64,000 nt of DNA from Streptomyces hawaiiensis (GCF_004803895.1 NZ_CP021978.1:8742001-8806000), one strand, 5' to 3'. Positions 26,993-36,097 are shown, numbered from the stretch's first letter. The notes: a model not told the origin generated them from the sequence alone. Numbers and translations are program-made.

Positions 26993-27879
26993 CCGCCCAC
27001 CCTCCCGGCCTCGTGACCGAGGCGTTCGAAGCCCAGCGCGACCGGCTGCGCGCCGTCGCGTACCGCGTGCTGGGCTCGCACGCCGATGCCGAGGACGTGG
27101 TCCAGGAAGCCTGGATGCGCCTGGTCCGCCAGGACGAGGCGACCATCGGCAATCTGGCAGGCTGGCTGACCACCGTGGTCGGCCGAATCAGCCTGGACCT
27201 CCTGAGATCCCGCCGAGCCCACCCCGAAACCGCCTACGAGCAAGAGTTCGCGAACCTCGTGGTGACACCCGACGATGACCCCGCGCCGGACGAGCAGGTG
27301 GCGCTGGCCGATTCAGTCGGCCTCGCCCTGCTCGTCGTCCTCGACTCGCTCACCCCGAGCGAACGCCTGGCGTTCGTCCTGCACGACATGTTCGCGGTCC
27401 CGTTCCAAGAAATCGGCCAGATCCTGGGCAAATCCACCGACGCCACCAAGATGGTCGCCAGCCGTGCCCGCCGCAAGGTCCAAGCCGCGGACCGGCCGGC
27501 GGGCACCGGCCGCGAGCACCGAAAGGCCGTCCAGGCATTCGGCGCTGCCGCCCTCAACGGCGACTTCGAAGCGCTCCTGCGTGTCCTCGACCCAAACGTG
27601 AAGCTGACCGTCGACACCCCCGATGGCGTGGTCGTCACCCTCGGCGCCACCAGGGTCGCCGCTGGTGCCCGTATGTTCTCCGGCGAGGTCGCCCGCCAAC
27701 GACCCGTGCTGGTCAACGGCATCCCCGGCCACATGTCCTGGAGCCCCGACGGAAGCCCTCTCTCCATCATCGCCTTCACCGTCACCGAAGGCCGGATCAC
27801 CGGCATCCACATCGTCGTCGACCCGGCCAAACTCGTCTCGATCCATCTGCCACCCGGGTCTGTCAAACGAGCGGTGTAG
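26989..27879 (+). CDS. sigJ: ECF sigma factor, SigJ type, 3' end overwritten by an IS256 element
   Basis: A 296-residue sigma factor. Region 2 is near residues 10-75 (YRVLGSHADAEDVVQEAWMR) and region 4 near 115-165 (LTPSERLAFVLHDMFAVPF). The C-terminal SnoaL/NTF2-like domain (about 180-290) is the mark of SigJ/ECF41-like sigma factors, which use it instead of an anti-sigma factor. The final residues GSVKRAV and the stop come from the terminal repeat of an IS256 element that begins at about 27856, so the natural C-terminus is lost. Because the tail modulates activity in this group, the altered protein may be deregulated. Confidence 0.88.
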   Translation: MTAHPPGLVTEAFEAQRDRLRAVAYRVLGSHADAEDVVQEAWMRLVRQDEATIGNLAGWLTTVVGRISLDLLRSRRAHPETAYEQEFANLVVTPDDDPAPDEQVALADSVGLALLVVLDSLTPSERLAFVLHDMFAVPFQEIGQILGKSTDATKMVASRARRKVQAADRPAGTGREHRKAVQAFGAAALNGDFEALLRVLDPNVKLTVDTPDGVVVTLGATRVAAGARMFSGEVARQRPVLVNGIPGHMSWSPDGSPLSIIAFTVTEGRITGIHIVVDPAKLVSIHLPPGSVKRAV

Positions 27880-29231
27880 CCGGGGTTGACGGTTACTGAC
27901 AGGCTGCTGAGAGTCGGCCGTCGAAGGTGATGTCGAAGGCGTTCAGTGCGGTCTTCCAGCGCATGGTCCAGCGGGCCTGGCCCTTGCCGGTGGGGTCGAG
28001 AGACATGATCGCCATGTAGACGCACTTCAGCGCGGCCTGCTCGTTGGGGAAGTGTCCGCGGGCCTTGACCGTCCGGCGGATGCGGGCGTTGACCGACTCG
28101 ATGGCGTTCGTCGTGCAGACGATGCGGCGGATCTCGGTGTCGAACCGCAGGAATGGGGTGAACTTCTCCCAGGCGTTCTCCCACAGCTTCACGATCGCCG
28201 GGTATTTCCTGCCCCAGGCGTCGGCGAACTCGGCGAACCGGTCCAGGGCGGCCTCCTCGGTCGGCGCTGTATAGACGGGCTTCAGAAGCTTGGCGATCTT
28301 GTCCCAGTCCTGGCGGGCGGCATAGCGGAAGGAGTTCCGCAGCAGGTGCACCACGCAGGTCTGCACGATGGTCCGCGGCCAGACGGTCTCCACCGCCTCG
28401 GGCAGGCCCTTGAGCCCGTCGCAGACCAGCATCAGCACATCGCTCACGCCGCGGTTCTTGATCTCGGTGAGGATGTGCAGCCAGTGCTTGGCGCCCTCGC
28501 CGCCGTCACCGGCCCACAGCCCCAAAATCTCCCGTCGGCCCTCGGTGGTCACGGCCAGAGCCACGTAGATGGGCCGGTCGGCCACCACACCGTCGCGGAT
28601 CTTCACGTGGACAGCATCGATGAAGACCACCGGATAGACGGCGTCGAGCGGCCGGCTCTGCCATTCGGCCATGCCCTCCAGCACCTTGTCGGTGATGGCG
28701 GAGATGGTCTGCCGGGAGACCTCGGCGCCATAGACCTTGGCCAGGTGCGCCTGCACCTCGCCAGTGGTCAGCCCCTTCGCGGCCAGCGAGATCACCATCG
28801 TCGACGCCGCTCAGGCGCTTCTGCCGCTTCTTGACAATCTTCGGTTCGAAGGAGCCGTCGCGGTCGCGGGGCACGGCTATCTCCATCGGTCCGACATCGG
28901 TCAGGACGGTCTTGGAGCGTTTGCCGTTGCGGGAGTTGCCACCGTTCTTGCCGACCGGGTCGTGCTTGTCATAGCCCAGGTGGTCGGTGATCTCGCCCTT
29001 CAGGGCGGACTCCAGCAGCCGCTTGGTCAGCTGCTGGAGCAGCCCGCCCTCACCGGTCAGCTGCAGGCCCTCGGCCTGGGCCCGGCCCACCAGCTCGTCA
29101 ACCAACTGGTCGTCCACAGCCTTTGCCCGCACAGCCTCCACGGGCTCGACAGCCTCGGATCCGGACACGTTCTCACTGGTCATCGATGCATCTTCCGTGA
29201 TCGGGAGTTACACCGAACGTCTCAGAGTCCC
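27856..29231 (-). mobile_element. IS256-family insertion sequence
   Basis: The imperfect terminal repeats GGGTCTGTCAAACG (from 27856) and the complement of a matching end at 29208-29231 (GGGACTCTGAGACG) bound an IS256-type transposase. Both ends continue into CGGTGTA. CCACCC is present directly outside each end (27850-27855 and 29234-29239), a likely remnant of the target duplication. The element lies in the 3' end of sigJ. Confidence 0.8.
27893..29183 (-). pseudogene. IS256-family transposase split by one frameshift
   Basis: The N-terminal part starts at 29183 (MTSENVSGSEAVEPVEAVRA) and runs to KKRQKRLSGVDD. The rest continues one frame away from about 28800 (MVISLAAKGLTTGEVQAHLA) to 27893. 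It carries the mutator-type DDE core (FIDAVHVKIRDG, LVCDGLKGLPEAV, TTNAIESVNA). Both halves are otherwise complete, so a single-base event separates it from an active enzyme. Confidence 0.88.
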
Positions 29232-29537
29232 GTCCACCCCGGACTGAGCGGGTGTGTCAGGGGCTACCCGCGTATGTGCAAGTCAATCCGAGCCGACCGA
29301 GCACGACGAGCAGGCGGCTCGGATTCGGGTCGGTCCTCGGCGGACCAGCTCACCTCCTCGAGGTCATCGGATGGCCGGCCGACCCGCTACTGGCGACGTA
29401 AGTCGCGGGCCAGAGCGAGCGTGAGATTGTTCGGCTCGGCCCTGGTGGTGGTCGTCGGGTGGCAGCGCGGATGCAGCGCAGCATTTGCATGGGCCGGGTG
29501 AGGCGAGCTGCTGTGTGGCTCGCACAATTTCGCCGTC
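29232..29537. other. intergenic stretch between two insertion sequences
   Basis: No gene is recognised. If the IS256 element were removed, the sigJ frame would continue here with no early stop (RTERVCQGLPAYV…), so part of this could be the lost 3' end of sigJ, though no family match confirms it. Confidence 0.35.
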
Positions 29538-29658
29538 CTAGTACTCCAGCCGTAGATCGTGATCTCGATGGTGAGGGGCGCCGAGGCGACAGGTGGCCAG
29601 CGTCGATCATCTCGCCCGAGATCGCCCACGCCGTCGCGGGCGTCGGCTCCTTCTCCGT

Positions 29659-30078
29659 CTACCCGAGTTCACCGAGACGGAGGGCGTCCCTTATCTCGCT
29701 GAGCTTCGCGGTCGTTGCCGGGGTCCGCTCCTGCGCTTGTTCAGCGAGTTGTAGGGCATCGTCAATCTCGCTGAGCTTCACGGAGGACAGGACGGCCGCC
29801 CGCTCTATCAGGTCGTCCCGGGACACAGTGGTCAGCCACGTGCAAGGGGTGAAGCCTGGACGCGGGAACGCGAGCCGCAGCACGCCTTCGAACGGCAGAC
29901 CTTCAATGGCGCCGACCGTCACTTCGATGCCCAGACCGCTGATGTCGACGCCCGCCGGAGCGACGACCTGCATCACCCGGATACCGGACGTGTCGTCTCC
30001 CGACAGCAGTACGACCAGCCTCCGCTCGTCGAACTGGACCCACCAGACTTCGCCACGTTGCACAAGTCCTCCAGACAT
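29659..30078 (-). CDS. MazF/PemK-like protein carried inside an IS701 element
   Basis: A 139-residue protein beginning MSGGLVQRGEVWWVQFDERR, the start of the MazF/PemK fold, with RLVVLLSGDD and later LTTVSRDDLIERAAVLSSVK as the remaining core strands and helix. MazF proteins are endoribonucleases, but catalytic residues cannot be confirmed here. The tail contains a tandem repeat (KLSEIDDALQLAE and KLSEIRDALRLGE). No antitoxin gene is seen upstream. It lies within the terminal repeats of the IS, divergent from the transposase, and may stabilise the element or regulate its RNA. The frame is open 19 codons upstream, but the chosen ATG best fits the family. Confidence 0.68.
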   Translation of the reverse strand: MSGGLVQRGEVWWVQFDERRLVVLLSGDDTSGIRVMQVVAPAGVDISGLGIEVTVGAIEGLPFEGVLRLAFPRPGFTPCTWLTTVSRDDLIERAAVLSSVKLSEIDDALQLAEQAQERTPATTAKLSEIRDALRLGELG

Positions 30079-30140
30079 AGGATGGCAGGCAGACGCTGCG
30101 CGAGCCTGACGCGCTGTGGAGACGGGTGCGGCCACCGTTG

Positions 30141-31463
30141 ATCATCGGTGTGTGAAGACTGAAGATCATGCGGTAGCCGCAGGTCACAGCGTAAACCCTG
30201 CCCGCTGGCAGGAGGCGTTCGAGGGCCTGATGAGCCGGATAGCGGGACGGTTCACGCGGGTCCAATCCCGGCGCCGGGCCCGGAAGTTGGTACTCGGCCT
30301 GCTGTCGGACCTGCCGCGCAAGAACTGCTGGACCATCGCCGAGTGGGCCGGAGACAGGGCCCGGACGGCATGCAGCACCTGCTCGGGCGGGCCAAGTGGG
30401 ACGCCGACCAGGTCCGCGACGACGTAAGTGACTACGTGGTGGAGCATCTGCACGACGACGAGGCGGTGCTGGTGGTCGACGAGACCGGCGACGTGAAGAA
30501 AGGCACCGACACCGTCGGTGTCCAGCGCCTACACCGGCACCGCGGGCAGGATCGAGAACGCCCAGGTCGCCGTCTACCTGGTCTACGCCGGCCGCCGCGG
30601 GCACGCCGCAGTGGACCGGGAACTCTATGTTCCGCGTTCCTGGACCTCCGACCCCGGCCGCTGCCGGGCCGCCGGCCTCGGTGACAATACGGAGTTCGCG
30701 ACCAAGCCGGAGCTGGCCGCTCGCATGGTCACCCGATTCCTCGACGCCGGCCATCGGGCCGCCTGGGTCGCGGGAGACGACGTCTACGACGGCAACCCGA
30801 GGCTGCGCACCGCGCTGGAGGAACGCGGCACCGGCTACGTCCTCGCGGTGGCCTGCTCGCACGAAGTCACCACAGGCGCCCGGGAGTTTCCCGCGGACAC
30901 GCTGGCCAGGAAGGTGCCCAAGAGGGCCTGTGCAGAAGCTGTCCGCAGGGGCCGGAGCCAAGGGCCACCGCTTCTACGACTGGGCCGTCATCGACCTCAC
31001 CGACCCCCTGCCCGGGAGCCGGCAGCTGCTGATCCGCCGCAACCGCAGCACCGGCGAACTCGCGTACTACCGCTGCTACTCGCCGGCCGCAGTGCCGCTG
31101 ACCACCTTGGTGCGCGTCGCTGGATCAAGGTGGCGGGTCGAGGAGTTTTTCCAGTCCGACAAGGGCTTGGCGGCCTTGGACGAGCACCAGGTCCGCCGCT
31201 ACTCATCCTGGTCCCGCTGGGTCACCCTGGCCATGCTCGCGCACGCCTTCCTCGCCGTCGTCCGCGCGAACGAACACGACCGTCATCCCTCACCCAACGG
31301 GCTGATACCGCTCACCTGCAACGAGATCCAACGACTATTCATCACGCTCGTCATCCAACGCGTCTTTGACCCTGTCCACCAGCTTGGCTGGTCCGTCTGG
31401 CGACGCCGCCACCAGGCCCGATCCCAGACCAGCCACTACCGGCGACAAACCGCTCAAGCATGA
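30141..31463 (+). pseudogene. IS701-family transposase with three frameshifts
   Basis: The coding text is complete but spread over frames: NPARWQEAFEGLMSRIAGRF up to about 30345, then GRAKWDADQVRDDVSDYVVE to about 30520 with the catalytic VLVVDETGDVKKG, then NAQVAVYLVYAGRRGHAAVD and AAWVAGDDVYDG to about 30930, then KGHRFYDWAVIDLTDPLPGS to the stop. The DDE residues survive. Three separate shifts make it inactive, yet the terminal repeats are still nearly perfect. Confidence 0.85.
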
Positions 31464-31491
31464 AGATCACGATCTACCGCTGGAGTACTAG

Positions 31492-32045
31492 GGCAGGCGC
31501 AAAGCGGCTCTTGGGGCCTACCGGTCGGAGCATCCTCGGCCCTGGGGGCCTCCGGTGCACCGACGGGGCCCTCAGGTGCTCGGGCGACCGCGGCTTGTTC
31601 AGGGTGTCAACGAATGCGTGGCTGATGACCGTATGGGCTGGTGGAGGCATACGTGGCGGGTGCTTCGTCGGCTGCGGGCGCGTTGTGGCGTGCTTTCGTC
31701 GGCTGAGGATGGGGGAGTGGGGCGGACCTTTTCGTCGACCGGCGGGAGGGGGTGCGCCGTTGAACACTCCGCAGGGGGCCGCTGAGAGGTGCCTCGCGCG
31801 ACTGCTTTCGGGAGCCCGGTGTGTGGGTGGGGCCGTCGTAGGTAAACAACCGGTCCTGACTGTAAGAGAGGGCGCAGCGGGCAAGAGTGGCCCTGAAGAG
31901 CAGAAACACCCCTCCGTATCATGTTCTGACGAACTGGCAGCCGGTTCTGAGCATCGTGCACACGGTTTCTGAGGGCAGGGCAGGCAGCTCTGGAGGCCGT
32001 GGTGCTCATGTTTCAAGGACCGTGACCACTGTTGCAAGACCTGAC
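31492..32045. other. gene-free stretch between two insertion sequences
   Basis: About 550 bp with open frames on both strands but none with a recognisable product or a good ribosome site. The base composition is less strictly codon-periodic than in neighbouring genes. It could be a chromosome remnant or hold an RNA. Nothing is called. Confidence 0.35.
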
Positions 32046-32123
32046 TAAGACGTCATCTCAATTGGTGGATAATTGTGTAGATAGTCGCTGGCAGACGTGC
32101 TGTGGTGGCGGTTGAATGCCTTG

Positions 32124-32459
32124 GTGAGCGACTACTGGACACCCGCGCATCACGCGGTCGAGCACGAGGATGCGGAGACCCTGGCCCGGTTGCTGGCCGA
32201 CGGTACCGATCCTGATGAGGTCTTCAGCAACATGACGCTGCTGACGCACGCAATCGACGCCGAGGGCGATGGCTCCCTGCAGAGTGGTCAACCGTTGACC
32301 GTGCACACCACTGCTGTGCTGCTGGCCTTCGGGGCTGACCCGGAGCTCGCCGATCCAGACGGTCGCACCCCCATGGACATGGCCAAGCACTACGGCCACG
32401 ACTTGGCGGTGAAGCTGCTGCGGGCCCACATCAGCGGCCGAGCCGCCGGTAACAGATGA
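32124..32459 (+). CDS. ankyrin-repeat protein carried inside an IS5-family element
   Basis: A 111-residue protein with about three ankyrin units: SDYWTPAHHAVEHEDAETLA, LLTHAIDAEG…LLAFGADPELADPDGRTPMD, and AKHYGHDLAVKLLRAH. A GTG at 32124 is preferred because the family begins with SDYWTP; a leader of nine more residues is possible. Ankyrin repeats bind other proteins. It overlaps the 3' end of the transposase on the other strand by 29 bases and lies between the terminal repeats, so it travels with the element. Confidence 0.72.
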   Translation: MSDYWTPAHHAVEHEDAETLARLLADGTDPDEVFSNMTLLTHAIDAEGDGSLQSGQPLTVHTTAVLLAFGADPELADPDGRTPMDMAKHYGHDLAVKLLRAHISGRAAGNR

Positions 32460-33239
32460 GGGTGCAGGCGATACTCGTGAAGGCGAGGAAATGCTCGGCC
32501 TTGCGCTCATAACGACGGTGGAGACGGCGGCAGCCGGCGAGCCAGGACATGGTGCGTTCGATCGTCCAACGATGACGTCCCAGCCGCTGGGAGGTCTCAA
32601 CTCCCTTGCGGGCGATGCGGTGCCGGATGCCTCGGCAGCTTAACCATCGCCGCAGGTGGGCATAGTCGTAGCCCTTGTCGGCATGGAGCTTGCCGGGCTT
32701 GTGACGCCGGGGGCCCCGGCGGGACCGGACCGGCGGTATGCCCTTCACAAGCGGGATCAGGGCCTGGCTGTCATGGACGTTGGCACCCGAGGTCCCCACG
32801 GACAGGGGCAGACCGGTCCGCTCGGTGATCAAGTGGATCTTTGAGCCGTACTTGCCCCGGTCTACAGGATTCGGACCTGTCAGGTCCCCCTTTTCAGGGC
32901 GCGCATGTTCACCGAGTCGATCGCGCACCGCGACCAGTCCAGTTCGCCACGGGACCCGAGCTCGTCAAGCACCAGGCGGTGGAGCTTGGCCCACACCCTG
33001 GCCTTCGTCCACTCGGTGAAGCGTCGGTGAGCCGTCGCGCCGGACGGCCCGAACGACGCGGTCGGCAACTGCTGCCACGTGCAGCCCGAGGTCGCCACGA
33101 AGACGATCGCGGCCAGCACTTCGCGGTCGCCATGCCTCCGCCGGCCCCCACCCTGGGGCCGCGACGGCGCTTCCGGAACCACTCGCTGGAACAGCTCCCA
33201 CAACTCATCCGGCACCAGCCGCTCGACGATCCTCACCAC
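32431..33239 (-). pseudogene. IS5-family transposase in two frames, possible programmed -1 frameshift
   Basis: The first frame (from 33239) reads VERLVPDELWELFQRVVPEA to SVNMRALKRG. The second reads GDLTGPNPVDRGKYGSKIHL to the stop at 32431, with ADKGYDYAHLRRWL and RWTIERTMSWLAGCRRLHRR. The switch occurs at CTGAAAAGGGGGAC (about 32890), where a -1 slip on the G run joins them. Many IS5/IS427-group transposases are made by such a slip, so this may be functional rather than broken. Confidence 0.75.
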
Positions 33240-33322
33240 GACCGCCAGCTTACCCAGCCAAATGAGATGACTTCTAAGGGCTGTCCCGCAATCGCCCGCT
33301 CGCCGCCTGGCATGATCGACGC

Positions 33323-34066
33323 GTGACCAGTGAACCTGGGCGGCCGGGCCGCATGAAGTACGTCCTGCTCGATGTCGATGGCACGTTGATCGACGCGGTG
33401 AGCAACCAGCGCCGAGTCTGGGCAACCTGGGCAGAGCGGTACGGGCTGGATGCTGAAGAGGTCTACCGGGTGGCTCTGCAGACGCGACCGATGGAGACGT
33501 TCACTCAGGTCGCTGCGGACCAAGATCCGTGCGAGTGCCTGGCCACGCTGCACGAACTGGAGGACGAAGACGTCCGATCCGGCGTCTATTCGGCTTTCGA
33601 CGGCGCATCCGAGCTGCTGCACGGCCTGCCACCGGGGACTTGGGCGCTGGTGACCTCGAACTACGAGCACCGGGTGCGCGGCCGTTTCCTGCGGACAGGC
33701 CTGCCGGTGCCGGACATGATCGTGGACGCGGCTGCGGTCGAGGAGGGCAAGCCCTCTCCCGTCCCCTATCTGCGAGCCGCTGCACGGCTGGGAGCCGAGC
33801 CGGGAGACTGCCTGGTCATCGAGGACGCCCCGTCCGGGGTGCGGTCCGGGCTGCGTGCCGGGATGACGGTGTGGGGCGTGAACGCCGCTGTCGCGGTGGA
33901 GGGGGTGCACCGCCACTTCGCCAGTCTGCACGAGGCCGTCCCGCACATCCTGGCCTTCATATCCGGCCCTCACGGGAATGCCGAGCATGAGGCCGTCCGT
34001 CGGCACCAAGCCTCGCTGGCGGCCTGTCCCCGACTGTGTTTTCCCGCACCCGGCGCCAGGTCGTAG
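33323..34066 (+). CDS. HAD-family hydrolase (phosphoglycolate-phosphatase-like)
   Basis: A 247-residue HAD phosphatase. Motif I is LLDVDGTLIDA (near residue 16), motif II is VTSNYEHR, and motifs III/IV are EGKPSPVPYLRAA with GDCLVIEDAPSGV. The cap domain lies between motifs I and II. The ATG at 33353 (MKYVLLDVDG) is an equally good start. The gene begins 46 bases past the right end of the IS5 element, so its own promoter may have been replaced. The C-terminus runs past the normal HAD end into about 30 residues without homology, which suggests a 3' alteration. Confidence 0.83.
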   Translation: MTSEPGRPGRMKYVLLDVDGTLIDAVSNQRRVWATWAERYGLDAEEVYRVALQTRPMETFTQVAADQDPCECLATLHELEDEDVRSGVYSAFDGASELLHGLPPGTWALVTSNYEHRVRGRFLRTGLPVPDMIVDAAAVEEGKPSPVPYLRAAARLGAEPGDCLVIEDAPSGVRSGLRAGMTVWGVNAAVAVEGVHRHFASLHEAVPHILAFISGPHGNAEHEAVRRHQASLAACPRLCFPAPGARS

Positions 34067-34557
34067 AGGCCGGTTGGCTCGAGGAATCCGAGCGGCTCGC
34101 TCAGATCAGCTACTACCGGCTCAGCGTAAAGAGCACCGGGGAGGACGTCGTCGTCCCTCTGCGCCGCGCAACCTGAACGGCTCCGAGAACCAGTACTCAT
34201 GTACGTGAGGTCAATGAGTACCGATCCCAGGATCGGTACTCATTGACCTCACGTACATGACTGCCTCCAGGTAGGTGGTCTCCTCTCGCGTGTACTGCGG
34301 GGCGGTCCAGACTCCGCGCTGGGCCGCTATTCGTGTCCGCGATGCCAGGGGAGTCAGGGACAGCCGGTCCCGCGAGCGAGCCTCTGCAGGCGGTGCACCG
34401 GGGGTAGCCGCTCGCTCGCTTCTGCCGTCCGGACAGGATCCGCCGACGCAGGTCCTTGGCGGATCCCTAGGCGCGGGGCAGCGGCGGGTCGCGGTACCCC
34501 GGAAGTAGCGGCACTGTGTGCGTCCGCATGCTGGAGCCGCAGCACCGACTGCCATGC
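34067..34557. other. region with a winged-helix fragment and a long palindrome
   Basis: From about 34035 to 34176 the third plus frame reads SRTRRQVVEAGWLEESERLA and QISYYRLSVKSTGED, which looks like the end of a winged-helix DNA-binding domain whose start is lost. After the palindrome at 34198-34259 no gene is recognised up to 34557. Confidence 0.4.
34198..34259. repeat. 62-bp perfect palindrome
   Basis: A 30-bp arm at 34198-34227 is repeated without a mismatch in inverted form at 34230-34259, with only two bases (CA) between them. Composition is about half AT, far from the local GC content. The octamer GTACTCAT/ATGAGTAC occurs three times (34193-34200, 34213-34220 and 34237-34244), so alternative nested stems are possible. 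It is too symmetric and AT-rich for a usual Streptomyces terminator. Confidence 0.8.
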
Positions 34558-34977
34558 CTACAGGGTGTCTTTGGCGCGGCCGGTGCGGGACGGTCGGTTC
34601 GCTTCCCTGCCGATCTGGTCGGCGACGTACTGGATCTCCTTGTCCCCGTAGGCGGTGCGTACTCCGGAGAAGCTGTATCCGGCGTGGCGGGCGAGTTCCT
34701 CCAGCCCGTAGGGGCGGCTGCCGTGGAACTCGCGCCCGTAGGCCAGCAGTCGGCGGATCTCGGCGTGGATGGCTTCCTTCTGCGTCTTGAGGTCATCGAG
34801 GGCCAGCAGCAGCGGGTCCACCTGGAGGTCGTCGCTTGCGGCCTCCAGGTGGAGGGCGTCCTTCTTGCGCTGCTCCTCAACCTGTTCGCAGGCGTCGGTG
34901 TAGCAATCCTCGGGGGTGACGGTGCCCGGTAGGGGCAACGGATTGCGCAGGGCGGCCAGTTCGTCAATCGAGTGCAT
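34558..34977 (-). CDS. hypothetical protein with coiled-coil and possible HTH
   Basis: A 139-residue protein. The middle (EEQRKKDALHLEAASDDLQV, LDDLKTQKEAIHAEIRRLLA) predicts helices and a short coiled coil. The last 50 residues (YGLEELARHAGYSFSGVRTA) look like a helix-turn-helix. No signal or membrane segment is seen. The upstream region toward 35030 is unusually AT-rich, with AAAAAATTG near the start. It could be an adaptor or a small regulator left from a mobile element. Confidence 0.55.
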   Translation of the reverse strand: MHSIDELAALRNPLPLPGTVTPEDCYTDACEQVEEQRKKDALHLEAASDDLQVDPLLLALDDLKTQKEAIHAEIRRLLAYGREFHGSRPYGLEELARHAGYSFSGVRTAYGDKEIQYVADQIGREANRPSRTGRAKDTL

Positions 34978-35148
34978 GCTTGCGGTGGTCGCAAAAAATT
35001 GCGTTCATCGCAACAAAGTGAGGTAATAGGAGTGTGGTTGTGAAGGGACAGTGTCCCCGGGCCTCACCCATTGCCTGTAGGGGAGACCGTTTGGCTGAAG
35101 CCCTGCAGAGCCTTTCCCCGCGTAGGCGACCGCCCTTCAGCTTGTTCT

Positions 35149-36097
35149 TTATCTACCAAGATCTTCCGGGCTTGCCGATGGCCTTGAGGGTCTCGGGGCG
35201 TTTGGCGGTTTTGCCGACGTCGTAGCGGGGTGCCCGGTGCTTGTTCTTGGCGCCGGGTGGGCGTCCGGGGCCTGCTCCTCGGGGATTGGGAACACGGGTG
35301 GGGCAGGCGAGGTGAGCGCGGATGTTCCTGAACCCCCGGCGGACCCGGGCGGGGGTGAGCCGGTCGGAGGTGGTGGGTTTCTCCCAGGGCCGGCGGAGGT
35401 CCGCGGCGAGGGGGCGGGCGAGTCGAAGCTGGGTGTGAGCGACGATCGGGATCCAGGTCCACCGGTCCGCAGCCTCGGGGTACGGAGTTTCGGGGTCGTC
35501 CAGCCGAGGGGCTGCTTTCGCGAAGCGGAAGGTGTGCTCCAGATCGAAGCGGCGGAGGAATGCCTGCCAGGAGCGGTCCACGTCGTCTGGGGTGGTGCCG
35601 ATCCTGGAGGACCATAACCACACCGGCGGGGCATCCCGTTCCTTCGAGAGGTGCTCGACCTTCAACCGGATCAACGTGCCCTCGACCAGCGGTAGTTCAC
35701 CGTCATAGTCGAGCCAGGAGGAGCGGTGGGTGAGCCTTGGGTGGACCCGGTCCCACGCCTGGGTTTCGGCCTTGCCGTGGTTGGTGGTGTCGGTGACGGT
35801 GGTGATCGCGGGCTCGGGCCAGGTCTCCGGCTTAGCGAAGCGGAATTCAGGACCGTGCTTGGGCGGCTGACCGTTGACGCCGTGCATCCGCGGCGGCTTC
35901 GGCAGACGCATGACCCCGTCGGAGCGGACCCGGCCGACGAGCTCGACGGGCAGGTCGCGCAGGACCCAGGCCAGGCGAGTGACGTCATAGCCGGCATCGC
36001 TCACGATCACGATGGCCGGATCCCCGGCCTGCCACTGCCCCGCGGCGATGAGCCGTTCAACGACTCCGCGGAGCTGATCAGCGGTACTCACCCTCAC
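35149..36097 (-). CDS. DDE-type transposase, N-terminally short copy
   Basis: A 314-residue transposase-like protein closely related to the one at 38.7-39.9 kb. Shared segments include IVIVSDAGYDVTRLAWVLRD (DDE aspartate), KHGPEFRFAKPETW, WLWSSRIG and FLRRFDLEHTFRFAK (glutamate in RFDLEHTF). About 170 N-terminal residues present in the other copy are missing here; the ATG at 36097 may be only the first in-frame start of a 5'-truncated gene. Its C-terminal part (RYDVGKTAKRPETLKAIGKP) is intact. The upstream end near 36120-36155 (TAGTCGGAGCACATGATCAG) matches the 5' end of the other copy. Confidence 0.7.

Larger units (their letters stand above)
29538..31491 (+). mobile_element. IS701-family element with MazF-like passenger gene
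   Basis: The inverted terminal repeats at about 29542-29566 and 31462-31487 differ at only a few positions (TACTCCAGCCGTAGATCG against TACTCCAGCGGTAGATCG). Each is flanked by CTAG (29538-29541 and 31488-31491), matching the YTAR target duplication known for IS701. Inside are a MazF-like gene on the minus strand and a frameshifted IS701 transposase on the plus strand. Both therefore moved as one unit. Confidence 0.82.
32046..33277. mobile_element. IS5-family element with ankyrin passenger gene
   Basis: An inverted repeat pair bounds the unit: AAGACGTCATCTCAATTGG at 32047-32065 and the complement of AGAAGTCATCTCATTTGG at 33258-33275. CTAAG occurs at both edges in direct orientation, giving a likely TAA target duplication. 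Inside are an ankyrin gene (plus strand) and a two-frame transposase (minus strand). A partial copy of this end lies near 62.2 kb. Confidence 0.68.

Noticed and set aside
29659..30078. calling a complete toxin-antitoxin pair
   Set aside because: No antitoxin frame is found next to the MazF-like gene, so only the toxin-like protein is reported.
31474..32037. minus-strand 187-codon open frame between IS elements
   Set aside because: Low-complexity Pro/His/Arg text without a ribosome site or recognisable domain; plus-strand alternatives are equally poor.
32465..33326. plus-strand open frames over the IS5 transposase
   Set aside because: They are the complement of the transposase and contain no domain of their own.
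34198..34259. reading the palindrome as an ordinary terminator
   Set aside because: It does not directly follow a gene end, has no T tract, and its base composition is unlike the GC-rich terminators at 19115, 52886 and 57637.
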